Assembly (NCBI GenBank): GCA_016184115.1
Contig: JACPDH010000121.1
Location: forward strand, 1-41,540
Length of the DNA stretch: 41,540 bases
Direction of reading: 5' to 3'
From: Acidobacteriota bacterium
GTDB lineage: Bacteria; Acidobacteriota; Thermoanaerobaculia; Gp7-AA8
Part shown: positions 25,781 to 34,539 of the stretch, piece by piece
How the letters are laid out: each line of letters starts with the position of its first letter
How positions within the stretch are numbered: position 1 is the first letter of the stretch
The notes under the pieces: model-generated
Database searches by the model: none
Seen by the model: the letters and a program-made list of their open reading frames with translations, nothing else
What the model was told of the DNA's origin: nothing
Program-made: the position numbers and the translations under genes

Positions 25781-25798
25781 ACTAGTGGCCTGTATTGG
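25781..25798. repeat. Palindromic element B (single arm)
   Basis: ACTAGTGGCCTGTATTGG, identical over most of its length to the left arms of elements A and C, but with no matching right arm. It lies 8 bases beyond the DUF3011 gene stop codon (25807-25809) and upstream of the DinB gene. Probably a truncated copy. Confidence 0.65.
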
Positions 25799-25806
25799 TT
25801 CTCGAA

Positions 25807-26931
25807 TCAGCGGGCCACGGCGAACTCGGCGCTGCAGCCGTCGCTGACCCAGATTCCATCGCGGTCGTAGCCCCAGGTTCGGTTGAGCACGCACGCCGAC
25901 CCAGTCTTCTCGTGCACGAGCCCTACGCCGTGCGATGTGTCGGCCGGGCACACAGTTCGATTTCCCGCGTCCGAGGCGCACACGACCCGCAGCGCCGTCG
26001 CTGGCACGGCGGAGTCGTCGATACGGAATCCGCCGAGCGCGAACTTCGCGTGACAGCCCTTGCTCACCCAGACTTCGTCGTCGTCGAAACCCCAGCTTGC
26101 GCCGAGGGTGCACGGGGCGTCGCCGAGGACTCCGGCCAGCGCCACACCGAGCTTCGCGTCGGCGGGACAGCGAACCTCGTCGCCTCCTTTTGCGTCGCAG
26201 ATGACCGTGTTCAGAATCGGCCGGCCTCGCACGGCGAATTCCGCGCTGCAACCGTTCGCGACCCACACCCTCGCCTCTTCGAACCCCCAGTCGCGCCCGT
26301 AGGCGCATCGCTTCTCGCCTAACTCACGAACGATCTGCGCGCCCCCGGAGGTGTCGGCTGCGCACTCGTGGCGCTTTCCAGCGAGCGCCTCACAGACGAC
26401 GCGCCCGCCGAGCCGCTCCTCCGGCTGCACGGCGCCGCGCAGTGCCCCGAGGACGAACTCGCCGCGACAATCATCGTCGACCCAGATCCGTCTGCGACTC
26501 TCGTCCCGCCCCCAGCTCTTTCCTTCGACACACGGTGTCGTACCAAGCTGACGGGCGAGAGCGATGCCTCGGCCTCCGTCGGCGCGACAGGTCTCGAGCT
26601 TCCCGTCCAGCGATTCGCATACCACTCGACGGCCACTCCCGCCGCGCGCTTCCGTGCCCGTCTCGACTTCGAACATCGCGCTGCAGCCGCCGCTGACCCA
26701 GACGACTCCTTCGCTCGCGGTTCCCCACGACAGATCCTCGTTACAACGCCGGTTGCTCAGCTCGAAAACGAGCCTCACACGTCCGTGCCCACCAATACGG
26801 CATTCTCGATAGCTGCCGTCGGGAGACTCGCAACGCAGCGTCTGCGCAGCCGCGGGAAATGACACGGCAAGAAGGGCGACGATCGTGGTGACCGCGACCT
26901 TGACCGGCTTGAAGGCTGTTCGATGGCACAT
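25807..26931 (-). CDS. Secreted five-repeat DUF3011 protein
   Basis: 374 residues with a signal peptide (hydrophobic 10-28, cleavage after AAA/AQ near 29). It consists of five DUF3011-type repeats of about 60-70 residues, each ending in a motif like C-x-x-G-x-x-W-G-x-x-x-x-x-I/VWV-x-x-G/DC-x-x-x-F. Examples are SWGTASEGVVWVSGGCSAMF and TWGYDRDGIWVSDGCSAEF. Each repeat has paired cysteines (VxCES…C…C…GC) that are likely disulphide-bonded after export. DUF3011 domains occur in periplasmic proteins of environmental proteobacteria; no activity is known. It probably acts in the periplasm or outside as a carbohydrate- or peptidoglycan-binding scaffold. Confidence 0.9.
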   Translation of the reverse strand: MCHRTAFKPVKVAVTTIVALLAVSFPAAAQTLRCESPDGSYRECRIGGHGRVRLVFELSNRRCNEDLSWGTASEGVVWVSGGCSAMFEVETGTEARGGSGRRVVCESLDGKLETCRADGGRGIALARQLGTTPCVEGKSWGRDESRRRIWVDDDCRGEFVLGALRGAVQPEERLGGRVVCEALAGKRHECAADTSGGAQIVRELGEKRCAYGRDWGFEEARVWVANGCSAEFAVRGRPILNTVICDAKGGDEVRCPADAKLGVALAGVLGDAPCTLGASWGFDDDEVWVSKGCHAKFALGGFRIDDSAVPATALRVVCASDAGNRTVCPADTSHGVGLVHEKTGSACVLNRTWGYDRDGIWVSDGCSAEFAVAR

Positions 26932-26962
26932 GGCGTGCTCCGCGTGCCGATTCTATCGCCGG

Positions 26963-27032
26963 ACTAGTGGCCTGGATTGGAGGAATTGTTACCGTCGTTG
27001 CGGTAACAATTCCTCCAATCCTAGCCACTAGT
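26963..27032. repeat. Palindromic element C (70 bp)
   Basis: Inverted repeat with arms of about 31 bases (ACTAGTGGCCTGGATTGG then AGGAATTGTTACCG) and a six-base loop TCGTTG; two mismatches between arms. One base from the stop codon of the two-TM protein gene (27034-27036) and about 32 bases from the DUF3011 gene start. Same arm family as elements A and B. Confidence 0.75.
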
Positions 27033-27033
27033 T

Positions 27034-27639
27034 TCATCGCCCACCGACGAGCCGCACTTTCGGAACCGCCTCACGGAGCAGCTGGAGGACATCATCCCAG
27101 TCGTCGTCCGACCGGAAGAAGCTCCGGTGGAGGGGAAGCCCGTCGAAGCCGAGAGTCCTCGGTGTCCGTTCCTCCTCGCTCCGGAAAAGCAGCATCGCGG
27201 AATCGCTCACCCAGGCGGACGAGTACTCGTTCCACGCAACGCGACCATCGAGCTGGTCAACGACGATGCCGACGGAGTGCACGCGCCCCGTGACGACGAC
27301 GCCGTCGAGATGGATCGCCCAACCCTCGTGAAAGCCCCACCACGCGACGAACATCACTCCCGCACCTGCGAGCGCCTGGAAAGCGTCGCCATAGCGTGCC
27401 GGTTCTTCCTGAGCGAGCTGGAGCTGGAAGCCCGTGAGCACGAGCCCGACGATGCCGAGCGCGAGCAGCAGATACTCGCGAACGATCGCCTTGCGTTTGA
27501 AGAGCCTGTGCAGGTCGTGGATGACGCGCCGGTCGATTGCGCCGGAAAACTCCTTCGGCTTCTTGCGCTCGGCGTCATCCCAGTCCGCTGCAGCGCTCCG
27601 CCCCTCGGTCCCGGACGCGATCTCCGGCTCGTTCGTCAA
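27034..27639 (-). CDS. Two-helix membrane protein, function unknown
   Basis: 201 residues from TTG 27639, selected because CTAGGAG lies eight bases upstream; further in-frame sequence upstream runs antisense into the reductase gene. The N-terminal about 50 residues are polar and charged; two hydrophobic helices follow (about 58-78 and 89-107). The C-terminal about 90 residues form a soluble alpha/beta-like domain with GVVVTGRVHSVGIVVDQLDG, WNEYSSAWVSDSAMLLF and a W-rich acidic end (SDDDWDDVLQLL). This resembles YcxB-like (C-terminal) membrane proteins in layout, but I cannot assign a family. Element C lies immediately after the stop. A TATACT -10-like hexamer is about 28 bases upstream of the start. 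Confidence 0.65.
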   Translation of the reverse strand: MTNEPEIASGTEGRSAAADWDDAERKKPKEFSGAIDRRVIHDLHRLFKRKAIVREYLLLALGIVGLVLTGFQLQLAQEEPARYGDAFQALAGAGVMFVAWWGFHEGWAIHLDGVVVTGRVHSVGIVVDQLDGRVAWNEYSSAWVSDSAMLLFRSEEERTPRTLGFDGLPLHRSFFRSDDDWDDVLQLLREAVPKVRLVGGR

Positions 27640-27735
27640 CTCGTGTTCTCCTAGGATCGAAAAAGTATAGCGCTGCACCTCGCGCCCCGTCGCAAAGAAC
27701 GCGGTACGATTCCCGGATCTCTCCGGAGGGACAGT

Positions 27736-28665
27736 ATGAAAATCGCCATCATGGGCTCGGGCGGCGTCGGCGGCTATTACGGCGCGCGGCTCGCCACGAG
27801 CGGGCACGACGTTCACTTCATCGCTCGCGGCGAGCACGCGCGGGCGATGCGTGAGAGCGGTCTCCGCATCGAGAGCGGCACCGGCAATTTTGCGATCCCG
27901 CGCGTCCGCGTCGCGGAAGACTCCTCCGAGGTTGGTGCCGCCGACCTCGTCGTCATCGCCGTCAAGCTCTGGGATACTGAGGCCGCCGCTCACGCGGTCG
28001 TCCCTCTCGTTGGCCCGTCGACGATCGTCGTGTCACTCCAGAATGGAGTTGAAAAGGACGACGTCATCGGCGCGATCGTCGGGCGCGAGCATCTGATCGG
28101 CGGGGTGACCTGGATCATCGCGCGGATTCTCGAGCCAGGCGTGATCGCGCATACCGGTGCGATGCAGCGCGTAGTCGCCGGCGAGCTCGACGGGACTACG
28201 TCGGAGCGAGTCGGCCGCGTCGTCGACGCGTTTTCCGGCGCGGGTGTCAACGCCGCCGCGAGTGATGACATCCGTCGCGCGACATGGGAAAAGTTTGCGT
28301 TCCTCGCCGCGAGCGCCGCCGTCACGGCCGTCACGCGTCTCTCCATGGGACCGGTCCGGAATCATCCCGCGACGCGCGCGCTACTCCGCGACGCGATTGC
28401 CGAGACCGTCGCCGTCGCGCGGGCGAATGGAATCGCGATTCCCGAGGCTTTCGTCGACGAACAGATGTCGTTCGTCGACTCGCTTCCCGCCGCCGGACGC
28501 GCGTCGATGGCGAACGACATCCTTCATGGCGGACGGCTCGAGCTCGAATGGCTCAGCGGCGCCGTGATCAGGCTCGGCGAGAAGGCGGGCGTCCCGACGC
28601 CGGTCCACCGTACGCTCTACGCAGCCCTCGCGCCTTACGCGAACGGCGCGCCGGAAGCTGGCTAG
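27736..28665 (+). CDS. panE: Ketopantoate reductase family protein (2-dehydropantoate 2-reductase)
   Basis: 309 residues, the normal length. NADPH-binding GSGGVGGYYG (7-16) at the N-terminus, LQNGVEKDD (the conserved N-G-V-x-x-D), the catalytic Lys186 in TWEKFAFLAA, and the C-terminal substrate-binding Glu269 in RLELEWLSG with S257 nearby (RASMANDIL). It reduces ketopantoate to pantoate in pantothenate/CoA synthesis, with NADPH, in the cytoplasm. Ribosome site GGAGGG lies six bases before ATG 27736. The family also contains paralogues acting on other 2-oxo acids, so the symbol is by homology. It faces away from the two-TM gene and converges on the methyltransferase. Confidence 0.9.
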   Translation: MKIAIMGSGGVGGYYGARLATSGHDVHFIARGEHARAMRESGLRIESGTGNFAIPRVRVAEDSSEVGAADLVVIAVKLWDTEAAAHAVVPLVGPSTIVVSLQNGVEKDDVIGAIVGREHLIGGVTWIIARILEPGVIAHTGAMQRVVAGELDGTTSERVGRVVDAFSGAGVNAAASDDIRRATWEKFAFLAASAAVTAVTRLSMGPVRNHPATRALLRDAIAETVAVARANGIAIPEAFVDEQMSFVDSLPAAGRASMANDILHGGRLELEWLSGAVIRLGEKAGVPTPVHRTLYAALAPYANGAPEAG

Positions 28666-28692
28666 ACGTCTCGACGAAAGGATGCGGCCACC

Positions 28693-29568
28693 TCACCCAC
28701 GGCGCACCCCCAGCGCCTTGATTCCCGTTGCCTGACCTCGATGCGCTTGCACGCCCTTTCGCACATCGCTCGTCGCGAGCTCGAGAAACTCGGGCCAATG
28801 CTCGAGTAGCGACTCCTCGCCAAATCGCTCCATCGCAAACCACACCAACGGCTGCATCGGAAACCAGAATGTCCCGGCGATCTCCTCCACCGAAACGTCG
28901 TTCCATTCGAATGACGCTCTAAGCCCTTCGGCTGAATAGCCGGGGCGAACATGTTCATGCAGAACCATCTGTTCCTTGATCAGTGTCTCGTTTCGAAGGT
29001 CCTCGTCAGAGGCGAAGGGCACTTCAACATAGAGCATTCCTCCGGGAGTCACGCGCCGCGACATCGCGCTGAATACCTCTCGATCATCGGAAATGTGCTC
29101 GAGGCACTCGATGGAGAAGACGAAATCCGCGAAGGGCAGTTGTTTGGCGAACGAAGCATCCGTCAAATCGCCACGCACAAATCGTAGGTTATCCAGCTTG
29201 ACGTCGACGTAGGGCTCTCGCAGATCGACGCCGACTACCTCGACCTGAGGGAAGAGCCGGGCGAGCACAGCCTCATGAATCCCTCCACCGCTACCTACCG
29301 ACAGTATCGAGCGAAGCCTGCCGCGATTCGCCGCGTTGGTGAGCGCGTCGTGGAGGTGCACCAATCTGTAGAGTCCCAACCCGGAGTCGAGAGTGAAGAG
29401 TCTCCGACCCAACTGGGAGAGCAAGGGGTCCGCGAGCATGGACGCTCGCAGCGCCGGTTGATCCCGAGTCCGGTAGAGTCTGGTGAAGGTCTCGACGAGT
29501 CTCGCAATCCGGCTATGCAATCGCCACGCTCCGAATTGCGGTGGGTCTTCGGTGCTGCGCTCGCGCAA
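28693..29568 (-). CDS. SAM-dependent class I methyltransferase
   Basis: 291 residues from TTG 29568 (no strong ribosome site; an internal ATG around residue 44 is a possible alternative). Rossmann motif I is ILSVGSGGGIHEA (88-100), followed by an acidic VVGVDLREPY, FVFSIECLEHI as motif IV, and GGMLYVEVPF as the post-motif strand. The layout matches glycan-cluster methyltransferases (FkbM/Methyltransf_11-like). Divergent from the GT2 gene with about 100 bases between, so it is probably a sugar or cap methyltransferase in the polysaccharide cluster. Substrate unknown. Confidence 0.8.
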   Translation of the reverse strand: MRERSTEDPPQFGAWRLHSRIARLVETFTRLYRTRDQPALRASMLADPLLSQLGRRLFTLDSGLGLYRLVHLHDALTNAANRGRLRSILSVGSGGGIHEAVLARLFPQVEVVGVDLREPYVDVKLDNLRFVRGDLTDASFAKQLPFADFVFSIECLEHISDDREVFSAMSRRVTPGGMLYVEVPFASDEDLRNETLIKEQMVLHEHVRPGYSAEGLRASFEWNDVSVEEIAGTFWFPMQPLVWFAMERFGEESLLEHWPEFLELATSDVRKGVQAHRGQATGIKALGVRRG

Positions 29569-29669
29569 TCGCGCTTCGACCAGGTTTCACAACCGTAACT
29601 ACGGCACGAGACTGGCGGACGTCCACGGCGGCTGCCGCTCGGCCCGCATGTTATGATCCGCGCCGGTTT

Positions 29670-30842
29670 ATGGCACCTTCCGAGCCCCGCGCAACGGTCA
29701 TCGTCCGCACGCGCAACCGCCCAGCGATGCTCGCCGAGGCACTCGGAAGCCTCCGCGAGCAGAGCTTCCGCAACTTCGAAGTGGTTGTCGTCAACGACGG
29801 CGGCGACGCACCTTCGATTCCCGCCGATCTCGGTGTGCCATGCACGGTGGTCGGCACCGAGGAACCGCGCGGGCGCGCGCGCGCGCTCAACACAGGAGTG
29901 CGCGCGGCTCGCGGCCACTACGTCGCCTACCTCGACGACGACGATCTCTACCTTCCGGGCCACCTCGAGACGCTCATCCGCTTCCTCGACGGCAGCGATC
30001 AGTATCAGGCTGTCTACAGCGATGTCGAGATCGTGGAGCTGACGCTCGGCGACGATGGGCATTACGTCGAGACGGCACGCCGAAGCGGATTCGGACGCGA
30101 CTTCGTTCCCGGGCGCATCCAGTTCTCGAACTTCATTCCGTTGATCTCGCTCGCACACCGCCGATCGCTCTTCGACGTCGTCGGACCGTTCGACGAGACG
30201 TTCGACCTCTTCGAAGACTGGGAGTTCATGATCCGCCTCGCCGCGGCGACGCGCCCGCACCGCCTGCGCCACGTAACGTCTCTATATCGCGTCCGCGATG
30301 ACGGAACGAATGCCGTGACCGCGACCGCGTGGGGTGGACCGGTTGCGCAGGCGGCCCGCAGGCGCATCTACGAAAAGCACTGGGCGCTGCACACTCCGGA
30401 GACTGAGATGGCAGCGTTCGACATGCTCGAGCGCGACCTCACCACCTTACTACCCTGGCAGGCGCGGGCGATCGAGGCCGAGACGCTCGCCGCGCAGCAG
30501 CGGGAGACGATCGCGCGCCTGGGATCCGACGTTCTCGCGCTTCGCAACGACTCTGCACGCGCGGCACAGCTCGGCTATGAGCGCGAATCGAAACTGCACG
30601 ACGAGGTTGCCTCGCTCCGCGCGCAGCTCGCGACGGAGCGCCAGGAGCGCGAACAGCTCGTTGCGAAGCTCGAAGAGCAGGTCGCGCACGTCACGCGAGA
30701 TCGCGACGATCTCTCCGCGAAGCTCCGCCAGGCGTACGACGCGGGCACCGCACTCCAGCAGCGCCTCGACGCGATGGAGGCCTCGTTAGGCTGGCGAATG
30801 CTTTCGCCGTGGCGGCGGTTCAAGGCATGGATAGGCCGCTGA
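29670..30842 (+). CDS. GT2 glycosyltransferase with C-terminal coiled coil
   Basis: 390 residues from ATG 29670. GT-A fold glycosyltransferase domain (1-about 255) with TVIVRTRNRPAML, VVVVNDGGD (Asp43) and the metal-binding YLDDDDLYL (D89-D92). The C-terminal part (about 265-375) is rich in Glu, Arg, Gln and Leu heptads, a strong coiled coil, and ends in SLGWRMLSPWRRFKAWIGR, an amphipathic basic helix often found in GT2 enzymes that peripherally bind the membrane. It probably adds a sugar to a growing surface glycan. A TATGAT-like -10 ends 12 bases upstream of the start, so the message may be nearly leaderless. The next gene overlaps it by 16 bases. Confidence 0.9.
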   Translation: MAPSEPRATVIVRTRNRPAMLAEALGSLREQSFRNFEVVVVNDGGDAPSIPADLGVPCTVVGTEEPRGRARALNTGVRAARGHYVAYLDDDDLYLPGHLETLIRFLDGSDQYQAVYSDVEIVELTLGDDGHYVETARRSGFGRDFVPGRIQFSNFIPLISLAHRRSLFDVVGPFDETFDLFEDWEFMIRLAAATRPHRLRHVTSLYRVRDDGTNAVTATAWGGPVAQAARRRIYEKHWALHTPETEMAAFDMLERDLTTLLPWQARAIEAETLAAQQRETIARLGSDVLALRNDSARAAQLGYERESKLHDEVASLRAQLATERQEREQLVAKLEEQVAHVTRDRDDLSAKLRQAYDAGTALQQRLDAMEASLGWRMLSPWRRFKAWIGR

Positions 30843-32683
30843 CACTTCGCCAGGCGCGCTGCGACCTCGTCATTCCGGTCCACAACGCGCTCAAGTCGAC
30901 ACGCAACTGCCTCGAGAGCGTACGCCGCTACGCTCCTGCCTGGGTGCGCGTGATCGTGGTCAATGATCGAAGCGACGCGCGCACGACCGCGTGGCTCGAG
31001 GAACAGCGTGACGTCCTCGTACTCCACAACTCCTGGAACCTCGGCTTCGTCGCATCCGCGAATCGCGGCATGCGGTTTTCCGAGGCGCCGTACGTCTGCC
31101 TCCTCAACAGCGACACACTTCTCACCGAGGGAGCAATCGAGCGGATGGTGGCGAGGCTCGATCGCGAGCCATCGATTGGCGTCTGCTGTCCGCTCTCCAA
31201 CAACTCGATGAATCTCTCGGTCAATATCCCACCGGGCGAAGACATCTTCAGTTTCGCGAGACGCGTCGCCGCAACGAGCCCGGCGATCTATCCCGACGTC
31301 GTCACGGTCGTAGGATTCTGCCTCCTCATCCGCCGAAGCGTCCTCCAGACAGTCGGCGTCTTCGACGAGATCTTCGGACTCGGCTACTGCGAGGAGAGCG
31401 ACTTTCACTACCGTGCCCGCTCCGCGGGCTGGCGCGCCGTCGTCGCCGACGACACATTCGTCTACCACAAACAGGGAGCGAGCTTCGCCGACGGTAACGA
31501 GCGGATGCATAGGAATCTCGAGATCTTCCGCAGACGGTGGCAGTGGACGCACGGTCCTGCACTCGAAGAGTTCGACAGCCGCGACGAGATGGGCGCATTC
31601 CGCGACCGCGACAGCCGCGAGTGGATCCTGCCGCCAGACGGCGATCACGAGCCGTTCGACGTCCTCTTCGTCCTCCCGATGATGGGTGTATTCGGCGGCG
31701 TTGCCGACGTCCTCGAAGTGGTCAACGCACTGATCCTCGAGGGAGTGCGCGCGGGTGTCGTCGTGCTCGAGAACGTCACGCCCGAGATCGACCTCGAGAT
31801 CTTCTTCCGGCCCATCCGAATCTCGGCACATGACCTCGCCGCGCACCTGCCGAAAACGCGCGTACTCGTCGCGACGTCGTACCAGACGGCGTCAGTGGTT
31901 GCGGACGCGGCCATCGCGAATCCCGGCACGCAGACTGCCTACTTTGTACAGGATTACGAGGGATGGTTCGGCCAGGACGGTCCCGAGATCGTCGGCAAGA
32001 CGTACGAGCTCATCCCGCGTATCACGGTGATCTCGAGTTGGCTGAAGCGGGAGATCGAGGCGCGACATGGCATTTCGTCGACGGTCGTACCGATGTCGGC
32101 CGACCCGGAGGTTTTCTATCCGCGCGGGAATCGCGCGAGCGCGGGACCGATCCGGATCGTCGCGATGCTGCGCCCCGAGGAGCGCCGCGGAAAGCACATC
32201 CTGCTCCCGGCACTCGAGCGGCTCTGGCAGCACGCGGCCGAGAACGGACGCGACGTCGAGCTCCAGTTCTTCGGCGTGCACGGGCCCGATCCCGACGAGG
32301 CGACCTTCCCGTACCATCACAACTGGGCGCTCTCGCGCGACGGCGTCGCGCGCCTGCTTTCGAGCGCGCACATCGTCGTCGATCCGTCGCTTTTCCAAGG
32401 CTTCGGCCTCGTCGGCATCGAGGGGATGGCGTCGGGCGCCGCGTGCGTGCTGACGCGAAGCGGCGGCGCGGAAGAGTATGCGGAGGATGGCGTCAACGCT
32501 CTTCTCGTGCCGCCAGGCGACGTCGACGCGCTCGCCGCCGCCTTGATCCGCGTGGTCGACGACGATGTGCTGCGCGAGTCGCTCGCCACGCGCGCGATCG
32601 AGACGGCGCGACGCTTTACCTGGCAGGCCGCGGCGCGCAAGTACATGGCATTCCTCGACGCCATTCCGCCGTGTGGTGACTGA
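30827..32683 (+). CDS. Fused GT2-GT4 glycosyltransferase
   Basis: About 618 residues from ATG 30827; GTG 30809 is an in-frame alternative, both inside the end of the previous gene. The N-terminal half (about 10-235) is a GT-A domain with DLVIPVHNALKST, VIVVNDRSD, LLNSDTLLTEG and FDEIFGLGYCEESDFHYRA. The C-terminal half (about 265-615) is a GT-B (family 4) domain of WsaF-like type with the acceptor-side FVLPMMGVFGGVADVLE, and donor-side DPSLFQGFGLVGIEGMASGAACVLTRSGG containing the E-x7-E motif. One polypeptide could thus add two successive sugars. Translationally coupled to the previous glycosyltransferase, so the two likely act in one glycan pathway. Confidence 0.92.
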   Translation: MDRPLTLRQARCDLVIPVHNALKSTRNCLESVRRYAPAWVRVIVVNDRSDARTTAWLEEQRDVLVLHNSWNLGFVASANRGMRFSEAPYVCLLNSDTLLTEGAIERMVARLDREPSIGVCCPLSNNSMNLSVNIPPGEDIFSFARRVAATSPAIYPDVVTVVGFCLLIRRSVLQTVGVFDEIFGLGYCEESDFHYRARSAGWRAVVADDTFVYHKQGASFADGNERMHRNLEIFRRRWQWTHGPALEEFDSRDEMGAFRDRDSREWILPPDGDHEPFDVLFVLPMMGVFGGVADVLEVVNALILEGVRAGVVVLENVTPEIDLEIFFRPIRISAHDLAAHLPKTRVLVATSYQTASVVADAAIANPGTQTAYFVQDYEGWFGQDGPEIVGKTYELIPRITVISSWLKREIEARHGISSTVVPMSADPEVFYPRGNRASAGPIRIVAMLRPEERRGKHILLPALERLWQHAAENGRDVELQFFGVHGPDPDEATFPYHHNWALSRDGVARLLSSAHIVVDPSLFQGFGLVGIEGMASGAACVLTRSGGAEEYAEDGVNALLVPPGDVDALAAALIRVVDDDVLRESLATRAIETARRFTWQAAARKYMAFLDAIPPCGD

Positions 32684-32869
32684 ACGCGCCTGAAGCGGCG
32701 CATCACCCGACCCGCTCCCGGCAGATTTCCAGCACCTTCTGCCCCGCACAGGAGTAGGCTCTGTGCATAACCGGGATTCCGCAACCGCTCTGCACCGGCC
32801 ACGCCCTGCGCGAGAACGCCGTCGCGGCCGACGGAGTTATTACGAACCTTGGCTCTTTGCGGAGGCTAC

Positions 32870-34462
32870 ATGAAATCCGGGCACTTCCCCCTTCTGGCCG
32901 CCCTCCTCATCCTCTTCACAGCGCAGTTCGCCGGTGCGGCCGAATTCGTCGCCGAAAAATCGATCGAACTGCCATCGGCCTCGTTCAATCGGGCGGAGCA
33001 TTTCGCGACCATGACGGCTCTGCAGTCGCGGCTCAGCCGTTCCGCCGTCGAGCTCGCGTATGCTGCGCCGCTCGACGTTCGCGTTTCACCCGAGCGAATT
33101 CGCGCCGTACGGCAGCAGGCGACGGGAGCACAGAAGCTGCGCGTCGGCGTCGTGACCGAACTGGCGATTCCGGTGACCTTCGCGCGCGATCGCGTGCGAT
33201 CGGGTCGCGCGACGCTGCACGATACCGTTGGCGCACTCCACGGCACCGACGACGGGGGCTTCGAATGGACCGCCGTCATCCGCTCGCCCGAGGCGGCCGC
33301 GGTGCGCGTCGGCTTCTCCGGCTTCGACCTGCCCGATGGATCGGAGCTCTACGTCTTCACCGACGGTGGGATGGCATTCGGACCGTACACGGGAAGGGGA
33401 CCTAACGGCGACGGGGAGTTCTGGACGAACACCGTCGCGGGAAGCGAGATCGTCATGGAGCTCCACGCCGGACGGGCGGGAGCGCCTCGATTCACGATCA
33501 GCGCGTTTGGTCATCTCACGGACGCGTTCGCGATCGCGGGAGCTCTCGCACCGAGACCCGAGGCCGCGCAGCCTAACTGCAGCGTGAACGCGAACTGCGT
33601 CGTCGGCGCCAACTGCGTTGCCACCAACAGCGCCGTGAACACGGCCAAGGACGCCGTGGCCCACATCCTCTTCGCCTCTGGCGGCTGGCTCTACATCTGC
33701 TCCGGAGGCCTCGTCGCCGACAGCGACACCGGCACGAACATCCCCTACTTCGTGACCGCGAACCACTGCATCAGCCGCGCGAGCGAAGCAAGCAGCCTCG
33801 AGACGTTCTTCTTCTACGAGGCGGCGTGCGGGAGCTGTCCTGACCCCGGTGCCGCAGCGACGACCGGCTCGACGATCGCATCGACGAGCAAGACGAGCGA
33901 CTACACGCTGCTTCGCCTCAGTCAGAACGCGCCTTCGGGCGCTGCGTTCCTCGGATGGAGCAGCGCCGAGATTGCGTTCACGAACAATGCACCGCTCTAT
34001 CGCATCAGCCACCCGAAGGGCGCACCCCAGTCGTACTCCGAACAGGTCGTCGACACGTCGAAAGGCGTCTGCCGCTCGTGGCCCAGGGGCAACTGGATAT
34101 ACAGTCGCGATACGTTAGGCGCGACGGAGGGCGGCAGCAGCGGCTCGCCTGTCGTCAACGGTTCGGGCCAGCTCGTCGGCCAGCTGTCGGGTGCCTGCGG
34201 CACGAACGTGAACGACGTGTGCGATTCCGCGAAAAACGCCACCGTCGACGGCGCGTTTGCGGCGTACTACCCGGGAATCGCCGCAATCCTCGGCCCCGGC
34301 GGGGACGGCGGTTGCATCGATGCCGACGGCGACGGTGTCTGCGCGTCTGAAGGCGACTGCAATGACAACGACGCGTCGATCTACCCGGGAGCCAACGACA
34401 CGAAGGGCAAGCGCGGCCGCGACGGTATCGACAACGACTGCGACGGCACGCCCGACGCGTAA
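32870..34462 (+). CDS. Secreted Lys-C-like (trypsin fold) serine protease with MopE-like C-terminal motif
   Basis: 530 residues from ATG 32870 (GGAGG four bases before). Signal peptide to about residue 24. A propeptide-like region with a beta-rich P-domain-like part (about 60-235) precedes the catalytic domain. Catalytic triad: His299 in VTANHC, Asp344 in SDYTLLRL and Ser424 in GGSSGSPV. Several cysteines (CSVNANC, CGSC, CGTN, C-D) suggest disulphides. The last about 50 residues hold CIDADGDGVCASEGDCNDNDASIYPGA… DGIDNDCDG (in segments: DxDGDGVC, EGDCNDND, DGIDNDCDG), a MopE-like metal-binding motif common at the end of exported proteins. Likely an outer or secreted endoprotease, perhaps Lys-specific. 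Hairpin downstream at 34484. Confidence 0.92.
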   Translation: MKSGHFPLLAALLILFTAQFAGAAEFVAEKSIELPSASFNRAEHFATMTALQSRLSRSAVELAYAAPLDVRVSPERIRAVRQQATGAQKLRVGVVTELAIPVTFARDRVRSGRATLHDTVGALHGTDDGGFEWTAVIRSPEAAAVRVGFSGFDLPDGSELYVFTDGGMAFGPYTGRGPNGDGEFWTNTVAGSEIVMELHAGRAGAPRFTISAFGHLTDAFAIAGALAPRPEAAQPNCSVNANCVVGANCVATNSAVNTAKDAVAHILFASGGWLYICSGGLVADSDTGTNIPYFVTANHCISRASEASSLETFFFYEAACGSCPDPGAAATTGSTIASTSKTSDYTLLRLSQNAPSGAAFLGWSSAEIAFTNNAPLYRISHPKGAPQSYSEQVVDTSKGVCRSWPRGNWIYSRDTLGATEGGSSGSPVVNGSGQLVGQLSGACGTNVNDVCDSAKNATVDGAFAAYYPGIAAILGPGGDGGCIDADGDGVCASEGDCNDNDASIYPGANDTKGKRGRDGIDNDCDGTPDA

Positions 34463-34483
34463 CGCCACCTTGATCGCCGCTCG

Positions 34484-34517
34484 TGACAGGGTGGGACCGC
34501 AAGGTCCCGCCCCGTCA
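34484..34517. terminator. Strong terminator-like hairpin with GCAA tetraloop
   Basis: TGACAGGGTGGGACC paired with GGTCCCGCCCCGTCA around GCAA: 14 of 15 positions pair (one G·U, one mismatch). It sits between convergent genes (protease and membrane protein). No U-tract. Confidence 0.55.
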
Positions 34518-34539
34518 TAACGCTCGCATCGAGCCCCTA

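Noticed and set aside
26963-27032. Palindrome C as an integron attC site or phage attachment site
   Set aside because: No integrase or recombinase, no cassette array and no conserved R/L boxes; it fits the dispersed palindrome family instead.
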